The notes under the pieces are model-generated. The model was not told where the DNA came from and ran no database searches. It saw nothing but the letters and a program-made list of their open reading frames with translations. A DNA stretch of 5,715 bases from Candidatus Hydrogenedentota bacterium (GTDB lineage: Bacteria; Hydrogenedentota; Hydrogenedentia; Hydrogenedentales; SLHB01). Positions 1 through 5,421 of this stretch are shown here, piece by piece. Every line of letters begins with the position of its first letter. Within the stretch, counting starts at the first letter, position 1. The position numbers were made by a program, and so were the translations under genes. The stretch covers positions 1 through 5,715 of the forward strand of contig SLHB01000140.1 in NCBI GenBank assembly GCA_007136375.1, given 5' to 3'.

Positions 1-622
1 CGCCGGCGATGAGCTGAAAGAAGACGAGGAACAGGAGGGCGACGGCCCAGGCGCCAAGGGCGCGGGGGGCGCCCGGCGAACCGGTGTGACGCTCCGCGCG
101 GATCGACCGCTCCCGGGATTGGGCGTAGGCCAGGGTGATGGTCATAAGGAAGAACGTCTGGGCCAACACGGCGTGGCTCACGGAGATGGCGGGCGGAAGG
201 AGATAGACGACGGTGACGCCGCCGAGAATGCCTTGGAAAACGACGGCCGCCAGCGCCGCGAAGCCGAGCATGGTCACCCACACGCGCCGCTCCGTGAGCG
301 CGAGCCACACGGCGAGGATGAGGGTGAGCAGGCCCACGCCGGAGGCGACGAGGCGGTGCGTGTGCTCCCAAAAGATGCCGCCTACCCACATGGACGGCGG
401 AAACAGGAACATGCTTTGCCCGTAGGAGTCCGGCCAATCGGGTACGGCGAGGCCCGCGTCGTGGCTGGTGACGAGGCCGCCGAGGAGGATGAGGCCGAGG
501 GTGCTCAGGCAGAGGAGTTTCGCGAAGCGCCGGCGCCAGCGCGGGCTGTCCCCTCCCCCGGACGCGGCGGTGGTTTCCGCCCCAGTGTGGATGGCGCTCT
601 CGGCGGTGTTGGCGGCGCCCAT
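1..622 (-). CDS. ctaA: Heme A synthase CtaA/COX15, N-terminal 207 residues (3' end outside window)
   Basis: This integral membrane enzyme oxidises the C8 methyl of heme O to the formyl group of heme A, the cofactor of aa3-type oxidases. The frame runs open from ATG 622 to the left edge. Residues 1-32 are a polar, Arg-rich cytoplasmic leader. The first membrane segment is at about 34-52, followed by the family's external loop with VPDWP (60-64). Next come WEHTHR (85-90, His87 and His89), a second helix at about 91-109, a third at about 116-133 leading to ILGGVTV, and SHAVLAQ (149-155, His150). The Glu-His-x-His-Arg and Ser-His motifs are the heme-binding and catalytic signatures of COX15/CtaA. 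The fragment ends in QLIAG (203-207), which in relatives starts the second four-helix half. The start is supported by a strong GGAGG at 634-638. It is the last gene visible in the oxidase operon, 40 bases after coxB. Family assignment is secure. Confidence 0.93.
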   Translation of the reverse strand, partial: MGAANTAESAIHTGAETTAASGGGDSPRWRRRFAKLLCLSTLGLILLGGLVTSHDAGLAVPDWPDSYGQSMFLFPPSMWVGGIFWEHTHRLVASGVGLLTLILAVWLALTERRVWVTMLGFAALAAVVFQGILGGVTVVYLLPPAISVSHAVLAQTFFLMTITLAYAQSRERSIRAERHTGSPGAPRALGAWAVALLFLVFFQLIAG

Positions 623-633
623 AACTTGCTTAT

Positions 634-638
634 CCTCC
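634..638 (-). promoter_or_regulatory. Ribosome binding site of ctaA
   Basis: On the minus strand GAGGAGG precedes the ctaA ATG by about 11 bases. It is the strongest Shine-Dalgarno match in the window and fixes the start at 622. The 40-base gap after coxB holds little else. Confidence 0.7.
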
Positions 639-662
639 TCGCAATAGCCCCGTCTTGTCTCG

Positions 663-1541
663 TTACAACCAGAAATCGTCCACTTCGTCGCCGTCTTCGG
701 GCAAAGCCGCCGCTTGCTCTTCCAGCCAGGCGGCGTAATCTTCTTCGGAATGGACTTTTAGGAAGCCGCGCATCTCGTAATGGCCCATGCCGCAGAGTTG
801 GGTGCAGACGATTTCGAAGTGCCGGTCCTCGATGGCGGCGAGCCGGGCCTCCAGGGCCTCGGGATCGTCCCCGTGCTCCCGCCGGGCCCGCTCGCGAAGA
901 CGTTCGCGGAACTCTTCCGTCGTCATCGTGGGGGTGAAGCTCACCGGAATGCTCATGCCGGGGATGGCGTCTTGCTTCACGCGGAATTCGGGCAGGGAGA
1001 ATCCGTGGACAACGTCCTTGCTCGTCAGATGCACGATGACCGGCCGGTTCACCGGGACATGCAGCCAGTTGACGCGCACGATATCGTCGCGGCCGTGGGG
1101 ATCGCTCCGGTCCAGACCCAGAGGATTGCCGCCCGCGTCGTCCACGAGCTCGGGCCGCGTCTCGCCAAACACCCCATCTTGACCGGGGTAGTGTACATTC
1201 CAGACGAATTGCTGCGCAACCACGCGCACTTCGACGGCGTCTTCGCCGGGTCCCGGCAGCGTGCGGATCGCCGCCGCCCAGAAGGGGACGGAAAGGCCAA
1301 TGAGGATGGCGGCCTTCACCGCCACGATCGCGCCCTCGGTCCAGATGGTCCAACGGCCCCGCAGTCCCGCGTAGTCCGCCTTAGGGTGGCGGGACCCACG
1401 GAACTTGACCAGCGCCATTATGAAGAAGACGCCCCAACCCGTCAGCACCACGAGCATGAGGATGTGAACGAGGAGCATCCCCCGGTCGATGGCGCCGCCA
1501 TGGGCCGAAGCCAGTTCCGGCATCCCCCAGAATCCGCTCAT
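663..1541 (-). CDS. coxB: Cytochrome c oxidase subunit II (CuA subunit)
   Basis: This subunit carries the binuclear CuA centre that takes electrons from the soluble donor and passes them to heme a. The protein has 292 residues. Membrane helices are at about 22-46 and 68-91, followed by a periplasmic cupredoxin domain with an aromatic patch at 110-118 (QQFVWNVHY). CuA ligands are His179, Cys246, Cys250, His254 and Met257, with the Gln248 carbonyl at the usual Glu position. There is no lipobox, no cleavable signal and no C-terminal heme c domain. Two oddities stand out. About 30 charged residues (208-241) sit between the IPGM segment and the CuA loop, where typical homologs have only a short turn. 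The subunit II Glu that usually opens the K-channel aligns with Trp64, while Glu69 and Lys76 lie in helix 2. The start lies 9 bases after the stop of the small upstream gene, with only a weak ribosome site (AAGGA about 13 bases upstream), which suggests coupling. Function is secure; the insertion may be clade-specific. Confidence 0.95.
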   Translation of the reverse strand: MSGFWGMPELASAHGGAIDRGMLLVHILMLVVLTGWGVFFIMALVKFRGSRHPKADYAGLRGRWTIWTEGAIVAVKAAILIGLSVPFWAAAIRTLPGPGEDAVEVRVVAQQFVWNVHYPGQDGVFGETRPELVDDAGGNPLGLDRSDPHGRDDIVRVNWLHVPVNRPVIVHLTSKDVVHGFSLPEFRVKQDAIPGMSIPVSFTPTMTTEEFRERLRERARREHGDDPEALEARLAAIEDRHFEIVCTQLCGMGHYEMRGFLKVHSEEDYAAWLEEQAAALPEDGDEVDDFWL

Positions 1542-1550
1542 GCCGCGTGC

Positions 1551-1832
1551 CTAATCCTTCCCGTCGCCAGGCGCGCCGCCGCCGGTTCCTTCGCTCGCCG
1601 CGCGGACCACCCGGGCGGCGCCGTAGCCAAAGCCGGCGAGCACCAAGCCGAGGACGCCGAGCATGACGCCCATGGCCGCGTTCATCCCTTGAGTCTGCGC
1701 CGAGTCTGGATCGCCGAAGCAGGCCACGCACGCGCTTGCCGCGCCCGCCCCAAGGAGGGCGGACACGAACGCTAGGCGCGCCGCTGTCCCTGCCGCACTA
1801 CGCCGGGCCTTCAGGCCTCTTCTCAAGTACAC
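1551..1832 (-). CDS. Small membrane protein with CVAC motif, within cox operon
   Basis: The protein has 93 residues and no function I can assign with certainty. Residues 1-34 look like an export signal: Arg/Lys-rich start, hydrophobic 20-32, Ala-Ser-Ala before Cys35. Next come Cys35-Val-Ala-Cys38, the conserved-looking FGDPDS (39-44), one membrane helix at about 50-73, and a Gly-rich charged tail. The expected topology puts the two cysteines on the periplasmic side next to the membrane. Cys35 could be a lipid attachment site, but Ala-Ser-Ala-Cys is a poor lipobox. I recall small proteins with a similar Cys-x-x-Cys-Phe-Gly-Asp/Ala pattern beside oxidase genes in other bacteria, but cannot confirm this here. 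The pair could bind copper or act in thiol exchange during CuA assembly, which is inference. It is placed between coxC and coxB. The GTG start is chosen because AGGAG lies 9 bases upstream. Confidence 0.8.
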   Translation of the reverse strand: MYLRRGLKARRSAAGTAARLAFVSALLGAGAASACVACFGDPDSAQTQGMNAAMGVMLGVLGLVLAGFGYGAARVVRAASEGTGGGAPGDGKD

Positions 1833-1841
1833 GGTTTCGCG

Positions 1842-1846
1842 CTCCT
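1842..1846 (-). promoter_or_regulatory. Ribosome binding site deciding the GTG start of the CVAC protein
   Basis: On the minus strand AAAGGAG ends 9 bases before GTG 1832, making that GTG a better start than the TTG two codons later. The surrounding 67-base gap (1833-1899) is more AT-rich than its neighbours. It contains the palindrome GACATGTC (1859-1866) and two copies of CGAAACCG (1832-1839 and 1885-1892). I see no convincing promoter in it. Confidence 0.6.
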
Positions 1847-1899
1847 TTATTCCGATATGACATGTCGTTTATGTCGAGCTTCGGCGGTTTCGCCCTTCG

Positions 1900-2499
1900 T
1901 CATGCGTACAACGCGGCTGTCACGCAGAACCACGTCAGGGTCAGGAAGTGCCAGTAAAGTCCCCCATTGGCGAGGCGGACCGCTTGCCGCTCGGGCGTTT
2001 GGGCTTGCAGCCGCCATCCAGGACCGATGAACCAGGCGAGGACCGCGATCCCAGCGGCGGCGTGGACGGCGTGGGCGCCGGCGAGGACGTGGGCGATGGC
2101 CAGGAACGTGTCCACCCGGGGCGACATCCCGTGCTCGCGCAATATGCCGTGCTGAGTCCACACGTTAAGGAGGAAGAGGGCGCCCGCGCCGCATGCGGCG
2201 GCAAACCATGCCCGGGCCACGGTGGGCGAGCCGGAGCGTAGCGCCCGAAAGCCGCGCCAGCAACAGAGGCTTCCCACCGCCATGGCCGCCGCCGCGCCCA
2301 CGCCCAGGGCCGGGCTGAACACGGCGGTTCCTTGGGGCCATGCGGGGTGGGCGGTTCGCAGCAGCACATAGGCGGAGAACAAGGCGCCAAAGAACATGGC
2401 CTCCGCCGCGAGGAACAGCCACATGCCAAGCCGCGCCGTATTCATACCTGTGTCCGGACGGATGGGCCAGGGCGCCGCCCCGGGAGCTTGGGCGCTCAT
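1900..2499 (-). CDS. coxC: Cytochrome c oxidase subunit III (short five-helix form)
   Basis: This core membrane subunit carries no cofactor; in homologs it stabilises the catalytic subunit and helps proton supply to the D-channel. At 199 residues it matches the five-helix form rather than the seven-helix mitochondrial type. Helices are at about 24-47, 62-81, 97-114, 131-157 and 180-198. Family signatures are LGMWLFLAAEAMFFGALF (24-41) with the conserved membrane Glu33, paired histidines His143 and His146 in helix 4, and YWHF (182-185) in the last helix. Its ATG overlaps the TGA of subunit I (ATGA, 4-base overlap), a sign of translational coupling. GGAG at 2508-2511 lies 8 bases upstream, inside the subunit I frame. 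The first 17 residues are Pro/Ala-rich and cytoplasmic. Confidence 0.94.
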   Translation of the reverse strand: MSAQAPGAAPWPIRPDTGMNTARLGMWLFLAAEAMFFGALFSAYVLLRTAHPAWPQGTAVFSPALGVGAAAAMAVGSLCCWRGFRALRSGSPTVARAWFAAACGAGALFLLNVWTQHGILREHGMSPRVDTFLAIAHVLAGAHAVHAAAGIAVLAWFIGPGWRLQAQTPERQAVRLANGGLYWHFLTLTWFCVTAALYA

Positions 2500-4292
2500 G
2501 GCTTGATCTCCGGGGCGTGTTGGGGCAAGTAGTCCGCGTCGTGGCCGGGCGGGCTGTATTCATAGGGGCCCCGGCGCACGATGATAGGTCCGGTGAAGTT
2601 GCCCTCCGCCACGGGCGGCGACGGCGCGGCCCACTCTAAGGTGTTGGCCTCCCAGGGGTTTGCGCTGGCGGGCGCGCCGCGCCAGACGCTCCAGCAGACG
2701 TTCAGCACGAAGGCGATCTGGGCCACAGCCAAGGCGAAAGCGGCGTAGGACATGAACGCGTTCAGATGCAGCACGGGCTCGGCGTGGGCGTAGGTCATCC
2801 CGCCGTCGTAGAGGCGGCGGGACACGCCCGCTAAGCCCTGGATGAACATGGGGAAGAAGATGGCGTTCATAAGGACAAGAGTCGGCCAAAAATGGAGTTT
2901 GCCCAGGAAATCGCTCATTTTTCGGCCTGTTATCTTGGGAAACCAGTGGTGGACGCCGCCAAAGAAAGCGAAAAGGGCCCCTGGAGCCACGATGTAATGA
3001 AAATGCCCAATGACGTAATAGGTGTCGTGAAGGTGGATGTTCGTCATGGCGAAGGCCAGGGGCAATCCGGTCAAGCCGCCGATGGCGAACATGGGCAGGA
3101 ACGCGAGGGCGTAGAGCATGGGCACGGTGAAGCGGATCGCGCCGCCCCATAGGGGAATGAGCAGCGATGTGAGGACGACGATGCTCGGCACGCTGATGAT
3201 GAGGGTGGTCGCCTGGAAGAAGGCGCTTATGGCCGTGCCCATTCCCGTAAGGTACATGTGATGGGCCCACACGAGGAAGGACATGACCCCAAGGAACAAG
3301 GTGGCGTAGACCACGGCGCGGTAGCCCCACAGGGGTTTGCGGATGTTGTTCGCCACGATCTCCGCCACGATGCCGATGGCGGGCAGGATGAGGACGTACA
3401 CCTCGGGGTGCGCGAGAAACCAGAACAAGTGTTGCCATAGGAGCGCGCTGCCGCCCCCGCTAACCTCCACGACATCTCCGCCCACGACAAGGCCCGACGG
3501 CATGAAGAAGCTTGTGCCCACCGCCCGGTCCATGAGCTGCAAGAGCCCCGCCGCGCCCAGGGGCGGGAAGGCGAGGAGCAGGAGGAACGCCGAGACCACT
3601 TGGGACCACACAAAGAGGGGCATCCGCATGAAGGTCATGCCCGGCGCGCGCAACTGCACGACCGTGGCGATCATGTTCACGCCGTGGAGGACCGAGGCGA
3701 TCATGACGCCCAAGACGCCCAGCAGCCAGAAGGTCTGGCCCATCGGCTCGATGACCGCCAAGGGCGGGTAGGCCGTCCAGCCCGAGCGGGCCGCGCCGCC
3801 CGGCGCGAGGAATCCCGCCAGCATCACGAGGCCGCCGGCGAGGTACGCCAAGTACGCCGCCCGCGTCAAGCGGGGAAAGGCCATGTCCCGGGCGCCGATG
3901 AGCAGGGGCGTCAGGTAGACGCCGAAAGCGCCCACGCCCAAGGGCGCCACGGCGAGGAAGACCATAATGGTCCCGTGCATCGCGCCAAGACTGTTATAAA
4001 ACTCTGGCGTGATGACGCCGCCCGGCATGGAAGGGTTGTTAGGGCCGAGGAGCGCCGTGGCGCCGGGAACGGGCTCCCCCGGATGGGCGAGCTGCCAGCG
4101 CAACAGCAACATGAGCAGAAAGCCGGTGAGCAGAAAACCGAAGGCCGTCACGCCGTAGAGCAAGCCCACCGTCTTGTGATCCGCCCGCCACAGGCGCGCC
4201 GCCGCCGCGCGGGCCCATCCCCCTAGGCCTGGCTTCCTTCCGGGCCGTTCCTCCATGCTCGCGGTCCCGTCCGCCGGTCCGCCGCCCATCAC
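2496..4292 (-). CDS. ctaD: Cytochrome c oxidase subunit I (heme-copper catalytic subunit)
   Basis: This is the catalytic subunit that reduces O2 to water at heme a3/CuB. Numbering is from GTG 4292; ATG 4289 follows directly and is equally likely as the start, and no clear ribosome site is seen. The gene begins next to the TAA of the upstream gene, so coupling is probable. The protein has 598 residues and twelve helices (about 42-537). Ligands are His106 and His432 (low-spin heme), His430 (heme a3), and His295, His344 and His345 (CuB). HPEVY gives the cross-linking Tyr299 and gating Glu297, an A-family mark. Mg-site His422-Asp423 and heme-propionate Arg492-Arg493 are kept. The C-terminal NPW...TLEW region (545-554) is typical. 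Oddities: the K-channel Lys position is Val373 and the channel Ser is Ala310. D-channel Asp136 is kept, but two channel Asn are Val125 and Thr143. Heme A use is supported by ctaA in the operon. Family is certain; pumping behaviour is not. Confidence 0.97.
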   Translation of the reverse strand: MMGGGPADGTASMEERPGRKPGLGGWARAAAARLWRADHKTVGLLYGVTAFGFLLTGFLLMLLLRWQLAHPGEPVPGATALLGPNNPSMPGGVITPEFYNSLGAMHGTIMVFLAVAPLGVGAFGVYLTPLLIGARDMAFPRLTRAAYLAYLAGGLVMLAGFLAPGGAARSGWTAYPPLAVIEPMGQTFWLLGVLGVMIASVLHGVNMIATVVQLRAPGMTFMRMPLFVWSQVVSAFLLLLAFPPLGAAGLLQLMDRAVGTSFFMPSGLVVGGDVVEVSGGGSALLWQHLFWFLAHPEVYVLILPAIGIVAEIVANNIRKPLWGYRAVVYATLFLGVMSFLVWAHHMYLTGMGTAISAFFQATTLIISVPSIVVLTSLLIPLWGGAIRFTVPMLYALAFLPMFAIGGLTGLPLAFAMTNIHLHDTYYVIGHFHYIVAPGALFAFFGGVHHWFPKITGRKMSDFLGKLHFWPTLVLMNAIFFPMFIQGLAGVSRRLYDGGMTYAHAEPVLHLNAFMSYAAFALAVAQIAFVLNVCWSVWRGAPASANPWEANTLEWAAPSPPVAEGNFTGPIIVRRGPYEYSPPGHDADYLPQHAPEIKP

Positions 4293-4293
4293 G

Positions 4294-5025
4294 TTAGCGG
4301 CCGGGGATGCGCATGGTGAAGGAAAGCTCCGCCGTTTCGCCTTCTTCCAGCGTCACCGTGGCCGTCTCGGCGGGCAGCCGCTCGTGCCACGCCTCGATCT
4401 CGTAGGTTCCCGGCGCCAACCCTTCAATGACGAAACGGCCGTCCTCGCCCGTCACGGTGAAAAAGGGATGATCCATTACCGCGCAATGGGCGATCATCCA
4501 GGGATGCACGTCGCAACGAAACTCGAACATGAACTCGGGCTCGTCGAACTGGACGGTGATCTCGCCGATGTTCGACGTCATCGCCAGATTGAAGCCGCGG
4601 TTGACGCGGCTGCGTGCGTTCACGTTGTGAAGGATGCCGTCGGGGTTGAGCACGGTCAGGTCCTGGCCAGCCATCACCCCGAAGACCCGGGGGCTGTAGC
4701 GGCAGCCCTCTTGCGTCAACACCACGGGCTCCTCCGGCACGGGGAACTCTGCGTCTTCCGGCAGCCCATCGGTGATGTGGACGAAGACGTTCGCGATCTT
4801 TTGGTCATCTCCCAGGACAAGCGTTTCGGGATAGAGCGGCTCATCCCGGAGATTCGCGCAATGGGGATCCGCGTCCGTCTGAATGGGCGGGAAGTTCGGA
4901 ACGGCGCCTTCGTAGACCACCGTGCCCGTAATCGACGCCGCCCCCGCGAGCGGCGGCATCGCCACGAAAGTCAGGAGGGCCACAACGGGGCTCAGCCGCG
5001 TGAAAACGATGCAACTATCTCTCAT
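4294..5025 (-). CDS. Secreted cupredoxin-like protein with carboxypeptidase-regulatory-like C-terminal domain
   Basis: The protein has 243 residues. A signal peptide covers 1-30 (Arg10, hydrophobic 13-23, likely cleavage after Ala-Gly-Ala-Ala), so it acts in the periplasm. Residues about 31-185 form a beta-rich cupredoxin-like domain. The likely type 1 copper ligands are His133 (ILHNVNA) and Cys171, His174 and Met177 (CDVHPWM), a Cys-x2-His-x2-Met spacing tighter than in plastocyanin. Cys56 and Cys108 are candidates for a disulfide. From about 186 a regulatory-like Ig-type fold follows, with GEDGRF and LAPGTYEIEAWHE. It is the first gene of the operon, one base before subunit I. This suggests a role as electron donor to CuA or as copper carrier; neither is proven. 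In-frame TAG at 5029-5031 blocks any longer form, so ATG 5025 is the earliest start. GGAG at 5039-5042 lies 13 bases away, rather far. Such proteins are often labelled generically as carboxypeptidase regulatory-like. Confidence 0.88.
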   Translation of the reverse strand: MRDSCIVFTRLSPVVALLTFVAMPPLAGAASITGTVVYEGAVPNFPPIQTDADPHCANLRDEPLYPETLVLGDDQKIANVFVHITDGLPEDAEFPVPEEPVVLTQEGCRYSPRVFGVMAGQDLTVLNPDGILHNVNARSRVNRGFNLAMTSNIGEITVQFDEPEFMFEFRCDVHPWMIAHCAVMDHPFFTVTGEDGRFVIEGLAPGTYEIEAWHERLPAETATVTLEEGETAELSFTMRIPGR

Positions 5026-5056
5026 GCTCTATGCTATGCTCCGGTAATGCGCGCCG

Positions 5057-5079
5057 CCCACGGCGTTTGGCGCCGTGGG
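5057..5079 (-). promoter_or_regulatory. Perfect 9-bp stem-loop in the presumed leader of the oxidase operon
   Basis: CCCACGGCG and CGCCGTGGG pair perfectly around a 5-base loop. The structure ends 31 bases before the ATG of the cupredoxin gene and just upstream of its GGAG. No T-run follows on either strand, so it is not a standard intrinsic terminator. A role in mRNA stability or translation control is possible but only inferred. Confidence 0.5.
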
Positions 5080-5303
5080 AGCCGGCGGTTAAGTGAGGGA
5101 AGGTGACGCTCAGGGGCTACTCCGCGCGGGACGGCCTGACGGCGGCGACGCAAGCCCGCCGGACCTGGCGAACCTTACCGCCAGCGAAAGCTCCCCCATG
5201 GCTGTCCCTTGGTCCCCCTGTGGATTCCGGTTCAATCGCCGCCTCTGCAAATAACGTCCCCCAACGCCGCGGCATTCCGCGGGCGGCTCACGCGGCCCCC
5301 CCT

Positions 5304-5333
5304 ACGGTAGAAGAACCCCGCCGCGCGCGTCAA
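5304..5333 (-). promoter_or_regulatory. Possible sigma70-type promoter for the oxidase operon
   Basis: On the minus strand TTGACG (5333-5328) is followed after 18 bases by TACCGT (5309-5304). The -35 box is good; the -10 matches only three of six positions. It would give a leader of roughly 270 bases. It overlaps the hairpin at 5319-5341, so the two readings compete. Confidence 0.22.
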
Positions 5334-5341
5334 GCGCGGCG
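5319..5341 (-). terminator. Possible intrinsic terminator of the PIN-domain gene
   Basis: An 8-bp stem (CGCCGCGC/GCGCGGCG, read on the minus strand) with a 7-base loop starts 80 bases after the PIN gene stop and is followed by GGGTTCTTCT. Three G between stem and T-run and the interrupted T-run make it a weak example. Confidence 0.35.
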
Positions 5342-5421
5342 CCCCGTCCCGCTCTGTGTGCGTCATGTTCTCGGCAGGGAAGCGCGCTCCAGGGCTGGTG
5401 TGACGCCTGTTGTGCGTAGAC

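Larger units (their letters stand above)
5026..5421. other. Non-coding stretch between PIN gene and oxidase operon, hairpin-rich
   Basis: The stretch is 396 bases long with no credible gene on either strand. It must hold the end of the PIN transcript and the promoter of the oxidase operon, since both neighbours read leftwards. Stem-loops are visible at 5057-5079, 5165-5184 (CTGGCG/CGCCAG, 8-base loop), 5267-5282 (CCGCGG twice around CATT) and 5319-5341. I looked for tRNA, tmRNA, RNase P, SRP RNA and cobalamin riboswitch signatures and found none convincing. The three copies of AGCAT (minus strand, 5024-5028, 5031-5035 and 5036-5040) overlap the start codon of the first operon gene. Confidence 0.6.

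Noticed and set aside
1719..1730. Cys-Val-Ala-Cys as a heme c attachment site
   Set aside because: Heme c needs Cys-x-x-Cys-His; here Phe39 follows the second Cys.
86..1775. Long plus-strand open frames (86-937 and 780-1775) with many Arg, Gly, Ala, His and Asp
   Set aside because: They lie opposite ctaA and coxB, have biased composition with no recognisable domain, and arise from the high GC of the true minus-strand genes.
1833..1899. Internal promoter in the AT-richer gap before the CVAC gene
   Set aside because: TCGACA and TATCGG are present but only 14 bases apart with a poor -10, so no promoter is called.
3600..5106. Plus-strand open frames at 3600-4226 and 4255-5106
   Set aside because: They are antisense to subunit I and the cupredoxin gene, whose conserved motifs prove the minus strand; the translations are low-complexity.
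5101..5170. Plus-strand GGGAAGGTGACGC followed by CGCGGGACGG as a cobalamin riboswitch
   Set aside because: The B12 box and the invariant core are missing, and no gene lies downstream on that strand.
5228..5246. GGTTCAATC resembling a tRNA or tmRNA T-arm
   Set aside because: The flanking five bases on each side do not pair and no acceptor or anticodon arm can be drawn.
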